Positions 8,668 through 17,107 are shown, counted from the stretch's first letter. The stretch: 64,000 bases of DNA from Hymenobacter sediminis (GCF_003231285.1 NZ_QKNS01000003.1:62001-126000); one strand, 5' to 3'. The notes: generated by a model not told the origin, from the sequence alone. Program-made: numbers and translations.

Positions 8668-9213
8668 ATGAAAACGCTTCTTGTTGCTTTGCTGCTACTA
8701 ACGGCGGCCGCCTGTTCGCCCGTCCGGGTGGAATCCACTACTCAGGCGCCGGGCGTCGATTTTTCGGCTTATAAAACCTACAACTTTATGGATGTCACGG
8801 CCCGTAATGAAGCCGCTTTTGCTGGCGGAGCTGTGGGCATTGAGGAGCTAAAGCAGGCCGTGGGGCGGGAGCTGGAGCGCCGTGGCTACCAGCGCGCCGA
8901 CTCGCCGGATGTGTGGGTAAATATTGGGGTAGTAACTGAGGAAAAGGTGCAGACCCGCGAAACCAACATTCAGTTTGATGGCCCCCGCTACATTGGGCAG
9001 CGCCGCTACCGCTGGGAAAAGCAGAATATACCCGTTGGAACCTACCAGGAAGGCACGGCCACAGTGGATATTGTGGATGCGGCCCGCAACACTCAGGTAT
9101 GGCAGGGCGTGGCCGCCAGCACGCTTTCCAAAGACCCCGAAAAGCTGGCTGCCCGCATTGATGAGGGCATTGCTACCATGTTCGAAAAGTATCCCGTGCC
9201 TCCCCGCCAGTAG
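8668..9213 (+). CDS. DUF4136 lipoprotein
   Basis: A 181-residue protein with a lipoprotein signal peptide and lipobox LTAAACSP. The mature part follows the DUF4136 pattern: VDFSAYKTYNF, then a helix AVGRELERRGYQ, then PDVWVNIGV, and near the end TATVDIVDAARNTQVWQGVA with a closing helix. DUF4136 proteins are envelope lipoproteins of unknown function common in Bacteroidota. It probably sits in the outer or inner membrane facing the periplasm. The neighbour downstream is another small envelope protein. Confidence 0.82.
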   Translation: MKTLLVALLLLTAAACSPVRVESTTQAPGVDFSAYKTYNFMDVTARNEAAFAGGAVGIEELKQAVGRELERRGYQRADSPDVWVNIGVVTEEKVQTRETNIQFDGPRYIGQRRYRWEKQNIPVGTYQEGTATVDIVDAARNTQVWQGVAASTLSKDPEKLAARIDEGIATMFEKYPVPPRQ

Positions 9214-9328
9214 CGGTAAATGCACACGGTTGAGCCACCAAATCCGGAAGCGGCTCGTATGACCTGATTAAACTGCTGCCTGGCCTACCTGCAGGTAACC
9301 AGCCGGTACATCTAACCTCCCTACTTTC

Positions 9329-9646
9329 ATGTCTAAGAAATCCAACCTCACGGCCCTGATCGGGGCCTCGCTCGTCGGCTTGGCCGCGGCCGTTTACATT
9401 AGCCATTCGCAGGGCAGTTGGCCCTTTGCCAGCAAGCAAAGCGAAGGCGAAGAAACTGACTCGGATAGCTCAGCTGCCGATTCTTCCTCGCAACAAGACC
9501 AGCAGAGCGCTACGGCGGCCAATGACAAGGGCGCCGCTGCTGATGTAGATGTGGCCCTCACCAATGAGGTAGCCAGCTACACCGAGCACAACCCCAACAA
9601 CGCCGGCGACTTTACCGACGACGGCGCCACTGGCAACGCCGACTAG
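9329..9646 (+). CDS. Small membrane-anchored acidic protein, unknown function
   Basis: A 105-residue protein with one N-terminal hydrophobic helix (about residues 8-26, LTALIGASLVGLAAAVY), preceded by MSKKSN. A low-complexity, Ser/Asp/Glu/Gln/Ala-rich tail follows, with a strong negative charge. The N-terminus resembles YtxH-type stress proteins only in layout, and I do not assign it to that family. The tail is probably disordered and periplasmic. A terminator at 9713-9747 follows. Confidence 0.6.
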   Translation: MSKKSNLTALIGASLVGLAAAVYISHSQGSWPFASKQSEGEETDSDSSAADSSSQQDQQSATAANDKGAAADVDVALTNEVASYTEHNPNNAGDFTDDGATGNAD

Positions 9647-9712
9647 CCCTAACTCCCTAGCATAACTTTGCGCCTACTCCTAAGCCGTGGGCGAAAGTCA
9701 TGACACTTACTT

Positions 9713-9747
9713 AAACGGCCCCGACTCGCGTAGTCGAGGCCGTTTTT
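9713..9747 (+). terminator. Rho-independent terminator
   Basis: AAACGGCC at 9713 pairs with GGCCGTTT, and inside it CGACT pairs with AGTCG, giving a 13-bp stem with one mismatch followed by TTTTT. It ends the acidic small protein transcript. A lone TAACTTTG (-7 type) at 9663-9670 lies between that gene and the hairpin. Confidence 0.8.
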
Positions 9748-9774
9748 GTTGGGTTGCAGGTTAGTAAAGCTGAG

Positions 9775-9804
9775 TTTGCTACCGCAAACGATTGGATAGT
9801 TTTT
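9775..9804 (+). promoter_or_regulatory. Candidate promoter and operator of the GH43 gene
   Basis: TTTG (9775-9778), an 18-base spacer and TAGTTTTT (9797-9804) fit the Bacteroidota TTTG/TAnnTTTG pattern with one mismatch. A palindrome GTTTGC-TACC-GCAAAC (9774-9789) overlaps the -33 box and could bind a repressor or activator. The implied transcript start gives a long leader of about 190 bases before the GTG at 9999. Confidence 0.5.
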
Positions 9805-9998
9805 CTTCGCTAAAGAGGCTTTCAGAACAAGACAGCAGGTAGGGGAGAGGTCTATATTTGGAAGTAATAGAAGCCTTGAGCGGCTACCCCACGGCGGCAT
9901 CCGGAGCACAAGATTCCTCCGGCAGCTTCAAGCGGAGGGCCTTCGGCAAAGCTTCAATTTTCGAACTGTCATCTTCCTTTTACCTTAAATTCCCCACA

Positions 9999-11138
9999 GT
10001 GTCCTTGAAAAAACTGCCCCGCTATTTCAAGCCTTCTCTGGCTCTGCTCGTGCCCCTGGTCCTGGGTAGCGCCTGCCAAAGCAACTCCAACACGGCGGCC
10101 TCCGGCGAAAACGGTGCCGCAGCTGATAGCACCGCCCAGGCTTCTGCTGCCAACAACTCGGCGGGCAACGGCAAAAAGTACCTCGCGCAGCCGCTGGTGA
10201 AAGACATCTACACCGCCGACCCCTCGGCCCACGTCTTCAACGGCCGCATCTATATCTACCCCTCGCACGACATTGAGACGGGGATGCCGGAAAACGACAA
10301 CGGCGACCATTTCGCCATGCGCGACTACCACATTCTGTCCATGGACAGCGTGGGCGGCAAGGTAACGGACCACGGCGTGGCCCTCGATGTGAAAGATGTG
10401 CCCTGGGCTGGCCGCCAGATGTGGGCCCCCGACGCGGCCTTCAAAAACGGCAAGTACTACTTCTACTTCCCCGTAAAAGACAAGCAGGATGTGTTCCGGA
10501 TTGGGGTAGCTACCAGCACCTCGCCTACGGGACCCTTCAAGGCTGAGCCCAAGCCCATTGAAGGCAGCTTCAGCATCGACCCCGTCGTGTTCGAGGACAC
10601 CGATGGCACCTCCTACATGTACGTGGGCGGCATCTGGGGCGGACAGCTGCAGCGCTGGAAAACCGGCAAGTACGATGCCAGCGTGAAGCCCGAACCAGCC
10701 CCCAACGAGCCGGCCCTGGGGCCAAAAGTGGCCAAAATGAGCAATGATATGCTCAGCTTCGCCGAGCCAGTGAAAGAGGTGAAGATCCTGGATGAAAACG
10801 GCAAGCCCCTGCTGTCCGGCGACAACAAGCGCCGCTTCTTCGAGGGAGCCTGGATGCACAAGTACCAGGGCAAGTACTACCTCACGTACTCTACCGGCGA
10901 TACTCACCTGCTGGTGTACGCTACTTCCGCTTCGCCCTACGGTCCCTTCACCTACAAAGGCGTTATCATGAACCCCGTGGAAGGCTGGACCACCCACCAC
11001 TCCATCATCGAGAAGGACGGCAAGTGGTACATTTTCTACCACGACACGCAGCTCTCGGGCAAAACCTGGCTGCGCAACGTGAAAGTAACCGAGCTAAAGC
11101 GCACCCCGGACGGCGGCTTCGAAACCATCAATCCGTAA
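9999..11138 (+). CDS. GH43 family lipoprotein glycosidase (xylosidase/arabinosidase type)
   Basis: A 379-residue five-bladed propeller glycosidase, probably releasing arabinose or xylose units at the cell surface. GH43 marks are visible: the general-base Asp in YTADPSAHVFNG near the mature N-terminus, WAPDAAFKNGKYY, the pKa-tuning Asp in SIDPVVFED, and the acid Glu in FFEGAWMHK. The start at GTG 9999 (or TTG 10005) gives a lipoprotein signal ending LVLGSAC followed by a Ser/Asn/Ala-rich linker. An ATG-less open frame back to 9858 would bury that signal and was not used. The leader between 9805 and 9998 is untranslated in this reading. A convergent Gfo/Idh oxidoreductase follows. Confidence 0.85.
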   Translation: MSLKKLPRYFKPSLALLVPLVLGSACQSNSNTAASGENGAAADSTAQASAANNSAGNGKKYLAQPLVKDIYTADPSAHVFNGRIYIYPSHDIETGMPENDNGDHFAMRDYHILSMDSVGGKVTDHGVALDVKDVPWAGRQMWAPDAAFKNGKYYFYFPVKDKQDVFRIGVATSTSPTGPFKAEPKPIEGSFSIDPVVFEDTDGTSYMYVGGIWGGQLQRWKTGKYDASVKPEPAPNEPALGPKVAKMSNDMLSFAEPVKEVKILDENGKPLLSGDNKRRFFEGAWMHKYQGKYYLTYSTGDTHLLVYATSASPYGPFTYKGVIMNPVEGWTTHHSIIEKDGKWYIFYHDTQLSGKTWLRNVKVTELKRTPDGGFETINP

Positions 11139-11155
11139 GCGTTTCCCTACCCACG

Positions 11156-11191
11156 AAAAAGGCCCGAACCTGCTACAGGTTCGGGCCTTTT
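11156..11191 (+). terminator. Strong terminator after GH43
   Basis: AAAAGGCCCGAACCTG pairs with CAGGTTCGGGCCTTTT around a four-base loop, 18 bases after the GH43 stop, and runs into TTTTCTTT. The A-run on the other side means it could also work for the minus strand. Confidence 0.9.
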
Positions 11192-11240
11192 CTTTGGAGG
11201 CAATGGGTACTACCTACTTAAGAAGCGCGAAATAGAGCTA

Positions 11241-11396
11241 ACAACTAGCTCCCCTCCTCAGATGAGGAGGGGTAGGGGGTGGTTGACCACTCATTGAACG
11301 ACTTACTAGCTCTAGTTTTCTATTTCTAATCTTTCAACCACCCTCAACCCCACGCCGCTTGATGCGCGGAATCATCTGAGGAGGGGAGCTAGTTGT
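11241..11396. repeat. Family A inverted repeat, copy 1 (one arm altered)
   Basis: The left arm 11241-11285 runs from AACTAGCTCCCC through the near-palindrome CCCCTCCTCAGATGAGGAGG to GGGGTGGTTGA. The right arm 11333-11396 is its reverse complement, except that the CCTCCT after CAACCCC is replaced by about 21 unrelated bases (11352-11372). The core between the arms (CCACTCATTGAACGACTTAC, then an AT-rich stretch) is nearly the same as in copy 2 at 36390. It lies between the convergent GH43 and Gfo/Idh genes. Confidence 0.85.
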
Positions 11397-11405
11397 TAGT
11401 TTGCG

Positions 11406-12605
11406 CTACTTACTATTCGTTTTATCAAGCACGGCTACCACATCTTTGGTGGAAACCTTCTGGCCGGTGGCGGCGGCGCGGTAAATGGCTTGCAGCAGCT
11501 GAATGTCGCGGAGGCCCATTTCACCGGGCACGCGGGTGGGCTTGTTGTTCAGCACGCAGTCGGCGAAGTCGTCCATTTGGCGTGCCTGCTGGGGCACGTT
11601 CTCGATGTTCATGGGGCCCTGGCTGGTGCGGCCCTGCAAGCCACCGTAGCCAAAAGCTGGTTGCAGCTCCATGAAGCCCTTGGCGGTTTCGGCCCGCAGG
11701 CGGCTGTTGAGGTTTTCGGCGTAGCTGGTGCGGCAATCGGCTACCGAGCCATCGGCAAACTGCATCTGCCAGTTCACGCCGGCCTCCACTTCCTTGAACA
11801 GCCCTTTGGGGTCGGGGTTGGGCGCCAGCTTGGCCGTGACCGAAACCGGAAGCTGGCCTTTGGTATAGATGACGCCCTGCACGCAGTAAATGCCCATGTC
11901 CATGAGGGGCCCGCCGCCGGCTAGCTCCTTATCCACGCGCCAGGGGGTGTCGTTGTTGAAGCGGAAGCCGTTGTCGGCCACTAGGTGCTTGATGGGGCCC
12001 AGGGTCTGCTGCTGGCCCAGGCGCATCATTTCCTGGTGGTGGGGCTCGAAGTGCAGGCGGTAACCGATACTGAACTTCTTACCCGCCTTCTGCATGGCCG
12101 AAATCATGCGGCGACACTCCTCGGCGGTGGGTGCCATGGGCTTCTCGCAGATAACGTGCTTGCCGGCCCGGGCGGCCCGCTCCACGTACTCGGCGTGCAT
12201 GCCTACCGGCAGCACCACATACACAATGTCAATGTCGGGGTTGTCGACGATGCGGTCAAAGGATTTGTAATCGTAGATGTTTTTGTCGGGCAGGCTGTAC
12301 TGCTGTTTCCACTTGGCCGCCTTGTCCGGGGAGCCCGTCACGATGCCCGCCAGCTTGCAGAGCTTGGTTTGCTGCAGGGCCGGGGCCAACTGCCCCGTGC
12401 TGTATTTGCCCAGGCCTACCAGGGCCACCCCCAACTGCTTGCCACTCTGCAGCGCTTCCAAGCTAGCGGGCCCGTAGCTGATTTCCTCCAGCCACGAAAG
12501 CGGTCCGCCCACCGCCGATGCACCCACCAGGGTAGCCCCCAGCCCCAGCGAAAACGTGCGCATAAATTCCCGGCGCCCGGCCGGATTCCCATCCCATGAT
12601 TTCAT
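11406..12605 (-). CDS. Tat-exported Gfo/Idh/MocA family oxidoreductase
   Basis: A 399-residue NAD(P)-dependent sugar dehydrogenase-like protein. The N-terminus has a twin-arginine motif GRREFMRTF followed by a hydrophobic stretch, so it should be exported folded with its cofactor, as known for glucose-fructose oxidoreductases. The Rossmann motif is VALVGLGKYSTG, and the family motif EKPMAP sits near residue 160. The C-terminal alpha/beta domain carries GGGPLMDMGIYCVQ, with the Asp/Tyr region typical of the active site. The substrate is unknown; the convergent GH43 gene suggests periplasmic sugar processing. A family A repeat lies directly after its stop codon. Confidence 0.85.
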   Translation of the reverse strand: MKSWDGNPAGRREFMRTFSLGLGATLVGASAVGGPLSWLEEISYGPASLEALQSGKQLGVALVGLGKYSTGQLAPALQQTKLCKLAGIVTGSPDKAAKWKQQYSLPDKNIYDYKSFDRIVDNPDIDIVYVVLPVGMHAEYVERAARAGKHVICEKPMAPTAEECRRMISAMQKAGKKFSIGYRLHFEPHHQEMMRLGQQQTLGPIKHLVADNGFRFNNDTPWRVDKELAGGGPLMDMGIYCVQGVIYTKGQLPVSVTAKLAPNPDPKGLFKEVEAGVNWQMQFADGSVADCRTSYAENLNSRLRAETAKGFMELQPAFGYGGLQGRTSQGPMNIENVPQQARQMDDFADCVLNNKPTRVPGEMGLRDIQLLQAIYRAAATGQKVSTKDVVAVLDKTNSK

Positions 12606-12989
12606 AGCTCAAGCAGGTTAGTTTCAGGAAGTAGGTACCGGCTTTACTGCCTATGGGTTGCGAGGCTGCAAGGCTTTATAGAAAGCTGATTTAAAGAAGC
12701 GGCAGTGCAAACCAGGTACAATATCCCACCGCTCGCCTCTCCTTCTGAAATATTTAATCGGTGTCATGTTTTATTCCGGGGCAGTCAAGCTGCTCCAGCG
12801 CACCTATACAGCATACACAACAGGCAGTACCTAGCAGCGCAGACTAGTTATTTCCAGTCACAGTCAGGGGTTGTTGCAATGTTATTGCAAATGAATCTTT
12901 GTTGCATTTATTAATTTCTTATAGTTTTGCCTAGCATGGATAGTAGGCCTAGGATGGGCACTTGAAGCCATTGCTACCCCATACTCAGC
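12606..12989. other. 384-base divergent intergenic region with the metal-receptor promoter
   Basis: This gap separates the oxidoreductase and TonB receptor genes, which diverge. It becomes AT-rich toward the right (12880-12930), where a promoter for the receptor is visible. A 69-codon open frame at 12705-12914 has no start context or recognisable protein and covers the promoter, so I treat it as chance. No palindromic metal-regulator box was obvious; GTTGCAATGTTATTGCAAAT (12873-12892) contains a short TTGCAA repeat. Confidence 0.5.
12898..12929 (+). promoter_or_regulatory. Promoter of the TonB receptor/DUF4625 operon
   Basis: TTTG at 12898-12901, a 20-base spacer, then TAGTTTTG at 12922-12929: a perfect match to the Bacteroidota -33 TTTG / -7 TAnnTTTG pattern. 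Transcription would start near 12936, giving a leader of about 54 bases before the ATG at 12990. Confidence 0.7.
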
Positions 12990-15452
12990 ATGCAACATAG
13001 AATGGCTTATACCTGGCTCCGGCTGATGCAACTGGTAGTAATTCTGCTATTGAGTTGTGCTGTTACCCCTGCCAAGAGCCAAACAAGCCTGCTGCGGGGA
13101 AAAATAACCGACGAGCACGAGCGGCCACTGTCGGGCGTCAGTCTGCACCTGAGCCCGGCTCAGTTAGCCACGCAAAGCGACGAAAATGGCAGCTTCCTTT
13201 TTACAGATCTGCCTCAGGGGACCTATACTCTCACGGCTTCTTCGGTGGGCTATGTCTCGCAGTACCTTGCCTTGGTGGTGCATAACACTTCCAAGCCCCT
13301 GCGCATCCGGCTAAAGCCGGCAGTGCAGGCACTTGGAAATGTGGTGGTGCAAGCCGATCAGGCTGGCTTTCGGCAGCGGGAAGAGTCGTTAAACCTGGAG
13401 GTGGTGGACCGCGCCTTTCTGCAGCGCCACCGAGGTGGCAGCCTGATGCAGACCCTTGAGCGCCTGCCGGGCGTCAAAACCATCGGTATTGGCTCGGGGC
13501 AGTCGAAACCCCTGATTCGGGGATTAGGCTTCAACCGGGTGGTAGTGGTGGAGAATGGCGTGAAGCACGAAGGCCAGCAGTGGGGCGCCGACCACGGCCT
13601 AGAAATCGACCAGTTTGCCGCCGAGCAGGTAGATATTCTCAAAGGAGCTGCCTCCTTCGTGTACGGCTCTGATGCCATAGGCGGCGCCATTGCCGTGCAG
13701 CCGGCACCGGTACCGGCCCCGCACATGGCAGGCGGCTCCGTGGACCTCATTGGCAAAAGCAACAGCGCCCTCTACGGGACGTCCGCCAACTTATTTGGGC
13801 GCGGGCAGCGCTGGTTTGCCGCGGCGCGCGCTACCTACCAAAGCTACGGCGACTACCGCGTGCCCACCGACCGAATTTTTGTGTACGATTACGCCGTGCC
13901 ACTACGTAAAGGCCAACTGCGCAACACGGCGGGCCGCGAAACGGGGCTACACCTGCACACGGGCTACGTGGGGGAGCAGTTTCGCTCGGTGTTCTACCTA
14001 AGTCAGGTGGCCAGCCGCAGCGGATTCTTTGCCAACGCCCATGGGCTGGAGCCGCGCCGCGTGGATACCGACCTGCACGATGCTTCCCCCCGGGATATAC
14101 TACTGCCACGCCAGCAGGTAACCCACCGGAAACTCATCAACCGCAGCCAGTACCAACTACCCGGCACGGGGCATCGGCTGGAAGCTGAACTGGGCTACCA
14201 GCACAACTTCCGGCAGGAGTTCAGCCCATACGTCAACCACGGCTACATGCCTCCGCTCTACCCCAGGGACCTAGCTATTCCGGCTGAGCTGGAGCGGGAG
14301 TTTGACAAGCATGTGTACTCAGGTAATCTGCGGGCCGCCTTGGCCCTAGGGCGCCACGCCTTGGTAGTGGGCCTGAACGGCGAGCGGCAAAACAACACCA
14401 TCAACGGCTGGAGCTTTCTGGTGCCAGCCTTCCGCCAGCAAACGGCGGGGGGCTTTGCCTACGACAAATTTCAACTCAACGAGCACACCCTGTTGCACGG
14501 GGCCATCCGCTACGACTATACCCACCTGCGCACCAACTCCTACACCGACTGGTTTCCTTCTGCTACCCCTACCAGCGCCGGGGACCTTAGCGAGAAGCTA
14601 GTGCGGGCTCAGGGTCTGGACCGCTCGTTCAATAGCTTAGTCTGGTCAGTAGGCATTAACTACAACCCGGGGCGATTTAGCCTAAAGGGCAACGTAGGCA
14701 AAAGCTTTCGGGTGCCTATTGCCAAGGAGCTGGCCGCCAACGGCGTAAACTATCACTACTTCAGTTATGAACGTGGCAACCCCACCCTGAACCCCGAGCA
14801 GTCCTATCAGCTGGATGTAAGCCTGGGGTGGAAGCAGGAAAAGTGGTCGGTGCAGCTTAGTCCGTTCTTCAACTACTTTCCCAACTACATCTACCTGAAC
14901 CCTACCGCCGAGCACGACTATTACTACGGGGCCGGCAACCAGGTATTTGAGTACGCCCAGAGCCGGGTGCGGCGCTACGGCGGCGAGGTGCAGCTCCGGT
15001 ACCAGCTGCTGCCCAGCCTTAGCACCGAGCTACTAGGCGAGTACTTGCGCGCTACCCAGCTCTCGGGGGCTAAGCGCGGTTTCACCCTGCCTTTTTCGCC
15101 CCCTGCCTCAGCCGTGCTGAACCTTACCTGGGCACCGCGCACAGGGGTAGGTAGGCCATCCGAGAGCTATGTGGGGGTGGACTACCGCCTCACTTCCCAG
15201 CAGCAGAGCATTGTGCCGCCCGAAAGAAAAACGCCGGGCTACCAGGTCCTTACTCTACAAGCGGGTACCAACCTGCGCTTCGGGCAGCAGCCGCTACTGC
15301 TGAGCCTGCAGGTACAGAACGCGCTGAATACGCGCTACCTGAACCACACCAGCTTCTACCGGCTGATTGGGCTGCCTGAGGCCGGGCGCAATGTCATTCT
15401 CAGTCTTAAAATACCCTTCACCATGACCCCAACCATTCATGAAAAAAACTAA
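12990..15452 (+). CDS. ZnuD-like TonB-dependent outer membrane receptor
   Basis: An 820-residue receptor. After a Sec signal peptide (ending about residue 30, TPAKSQ) comes a CarboxypepD_reg-like domain (about 32-110), then the plug with SLMQTLERLPGVKTI and VDILKGAASFVYGSDAIGGAI, then a 22-strand-type barrel ending in an aromatic strand. NGVKHEGQQWGADHG in the plug and repeated His in the loops (FANAHG, DLHDASP, YVNHGYMPP) recall ZnuD-type zinc receptors rather than sugar or siderophore receptors. Metal transport is inferred. The gene overlaps the next one by 14 bases and has its own promoter. A second in-frame ATG at 13002 is a possible start. Confidence 0.82.
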   Translation: MQHRMAYTWLRLMQLVVILLLSCAVTPAKSQTSLLRGKITDEHERPLSGVSLHLSPAQLATQSDENGSFLFTDLPQGTYTLTASSVGYVSQYLALVVHNTSKPLRIRLKPAVQALGNVVVQADQAGFRQREESLNLEVVDRAFLQRHRGGSLMQTLERLPGVKTIGIGSGQSKPLIRGLGFNRVVVVENGVKHEGQQWGADHGLEIDQFAAEQVDILKGAASFVYGSDAIGGAIAVQPAPVPAPHMAGGSVDLIGKSNSALYGTSANLFGRGQRWFAAARATYQSYGDYRVPTDRIFVYDYAVPLRKGQLRNTAGRETGLHLHTGYVGEQFRSVFYLSQVASRSGFFANAHGLEPRRVDTDLHDASPRDILLPRQQVTHRKLINRSQYQLPGTGHRLEAELGYQHNFRQEFSPYVNHGYMPPLYPRDLAIPAELEREFDKHVYSGNLRAALALGRHALVVGLNGERQNNTINGWSFLVPAFRQQTAGGFAYDKFQLNEHTLLHGAIRYDYTHLRTNSYTDWFPSATPTSAGDLSEKLVRAQGLDRSFNSLVWSVGINYNPGRFSLKGNVGKSFRVPIAKELAANGVNYHYFSYERGNPTLNPEQSYQLDVSLGWKQEKWSVQLSPFFNYFPNYIYLNPTAEHDYYYGAGNQVFEYAQSRVRRYGGEVQLRYQLLPSLSTELLGEYLRATQLSGAKRGFTLPFSPPASAVLNLTWAPRTGVGRPSESYVGVDYRLTSQQQSIVPPERKTPGYQVLTLQAGTNLRFGQQPLLLSLQVQNALNTRYLNHTSFYRLIGLPEAGRNVILSLKIPFTMTPTIHEKN

Positions 15453-16410
15453 TCACTTCTCGTACCATCTGGCGTCGGCGCTTCACGCCACGCGTACGCT
15501 GCTGTCGTTGTTGCTGTTTGCTACTTTGTTTACGGCCTGTAACGATGACGACGAGCCCGAACCGGCTGCCCAACCTACTATCAGCAACGTTGAAATTGGC
15601 TTGGGCAACAACGGTATCGGTGAGATTGGTGATGACTTCCACTTGAACGTCGACATTGTAGCTGGCGACAAAATTGACCTGGTGCAGGTCAAAATACAGC
15701 AGCGTGCGGGCGAAACCTACACCAAGCCGTGGCAGCATGAGATTACCTGGGAGCAGTTCAAAGGAGCCAAAAACACGACCGTGCATAAGCACTTTACTAT
15801 CCCAGCCGACGCTCCCGAAGGCAAATACGACTTCTGGATCATCGTCACGGACGAGAACGGGGCTAAGCTGGAAGAGAAACGGGAGATCAGCCTGTGGCAG
15901 GAAGCGAACTTGCCCGTGAACCCGCAACTGGCCTTCTTTACCATTTACACCAACGACGAAAATTTGGCTTTCTATGATCAGGGCGCCTTCAAACCCGGTG
16001 CTAAACTGAAGAGAAACGACAAGTTTACTTCGCATGCAGCCCTCTCGGGCGTGAAAGGCGACGGCAAGATGTACCTGCTGCTGATCAACAAAAAGCTGAA
16101 CCACCGCCCCGAATCCATCGAACAGATCGACTTTAGCAAGGCTATTGTGTATGACGTGTATGAACACAAGAATATGGCTACGTCAGGCACCTTTTCCAAC
16201 AATGTCTTCGATATAGAAACCTATACTATAGTACGCGGCTGGCCTAACTTCACCATCGGCGCTGCTACCGATAACAACGCGCCGACGCCAAACCCAATCA
16301 ATGGCACAAAGGCGTGGGAATCGGGTACCTACTACTATGGAGTAGTCTACAAGAATACCACCTATAACATGAGCTTCTTCCACTACATCGAAGTGCCGGT
16401 TGAACTCTAA
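15439..16410 (+). CDS. DUF4625 lipoprotein, large form
   Basis: A 323-residue lipoprotein (lipobox region LLFATLFTACND, then an acidic DDDEPEP linker). The DUF4625 domain covers about residues 40-165, with ISNVEIGLGNN, HKHFTIPADAPEGKYDFW and IIVTDENG. An additional C-terminal domain of about 150 residues ends YYYGVVYKNTTYNM and is not recognised. The start lies inside the receptor gene (14-base overlap), so translation is probably coupled. DUF4625 proteins are commonly found beside TonB receptors in Bacteroidota, with unknown biochemistry. Here it may present metal or ligand to the receptor on the cell surface; that role is inference. Confidence 0.8.
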   Translation: MKKTNHFSYHLASALHATRTLLSLLLFATLFTACNDDDEPEPAAQPTISNVEIGLGNNGIGEIGDDFHLNVDIVAGDKIDLVQVKIQQRAGETYTKPWQHEITWEQFKGAKNTTVHKHFTIPADAPEGKYDFWIIVTDENGAKLEEKREISLWQEANLPVNPQLAFFTIYTNDENLAFYDQGAFKPGAKLKRNDKFTSHAALSGVKGDGKMYLLLINKKLNHRPESIEQIDFSKAIVYDVYEHKNMATSGTFSNNVFDIETYTIVRGWPNFTIGAATDNNAPTPNPINGTKAWESGTYYYGVVYKNTTYNMSFFHYIEVPVEL

Positions 16411-16452
16411 TGGAGCAGGCGGCCACAGTACCGCCGCCTGCTTCACTACTAT

Positions 16453-16525
16453 CCTGCAACAACAGGTATTGGTAAGCCGGCTACCCCGCTAGGGACGGCC
16501 AATGGCAAAGCCCTGTTGTTGCAGG
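16453..16525 (+). other. Intercistronic hairpin between the two DUF4625 genes
   Basis: CCTGCAACAACAGG (16453-16466) and CCTGTTGTTGCAGG (16512-16525) are perfect 14-base reverse complements around a 45-base loop, within the 140-base gap. No T-run follows. It could stabilise the upstream message or reduce expression of the second lipoprotein. Confidence 0.6.
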
Positions 16526-16550
16526 GCAGTAGCGAAACTTCTAGATCATC

Positions 16551-17024
16551 ATGAAAATACATTTGCTCTACGCCGCCGTAGCGGCCCTGACGTGCGTCGC
16601 CGGCTGCTCGGAAGATGAAAAGGAAGTAATCGATACAGAGTACCCCGTTATTGCCGTTGACGCGGCAGATGCATTTCCCAAACAGTGCAGCACGCTCAAG
16701 CGCGGACAGTCCTTTACTTTCCGCGCCTCCCTCAGCGACAATGTGCGGCTTGGCTCAGTCAGCGTGGATGTTCACCACAACTTCGACCATCACACCCATA
16801 GTACGGAGGTAATCGAGTGCAACATGGAGCCCGTGAAGCGGCCTGTAAATCCGTTTCTGCTGATCAAGAGCTTTCCTATTCCGGAAGGCTTGCAGCAGTA
16901 TCAGACTGCCTTCGAGCTAGCCGTGCCTGCTGATGTTGACCCCGGCGACTATCATTTCTTAATCCGACTGACCGACCAGGAAGGCTGGCAAACGGTGAAA
17001 GGCCTTAGTATTAAGATTGAGTAA
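16551..17024 (+). CDS. DUF4625 lipoprotein, short histidine-rich form
   Basis: A 157-residue lipoprotein (lipobox CVAGCSED) consisting of a single DUF4625 domain: YPVIAVD, LKRGQSFTFRASLSDN, AVPADVDPGDYHFLIRLTDQEG. It contains a histidine cluster VDVHHNFDHHTHST (about residues 77-90) that looks able to bind a metal ion. Together with the receptor and the larger paralogue it forms a three-gene unit. Zinc or another transition metal is the likely ligand (inference). A short stem (GTGGTCG-CAA-CGACCAC, 17041-17057) lies 16 bases after the stop, without a T-run. Confidence 0.8.
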   Translation: MKIHLLYAAVAALTCVAGCSEDEKEVIDTEYPVIAVDAADAFPKQCSTLKRGQSFTFRASLSDNVRLGSVSVDVHHNFDHHTHSTEVIECNMEPVKRPVNPFLLIKSFPIPEGLQQYQTAFELAVPADVDPGDYHFLIRLTDQEGWQTVKGLSIKIE

Positions 17025-17107
17025 GGGGTAGGAGCACGTTGTGGTCGCAACGACCACGGCCGAAACCTACTACCATCAGCCCAACGATAATCCCTACCTC
17101 GATTACA

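Noticed and set aside
9969-11042. Minus-strand open frame of 357 codons over GH43
   Set aside because: Shadow of the GH43 gene, low-complexity Val/Gly/His translation.
12705-12914. 69-codon frame before the TonB receptor
   Set aside because: Covers the promoter, no motif, no conserved start.
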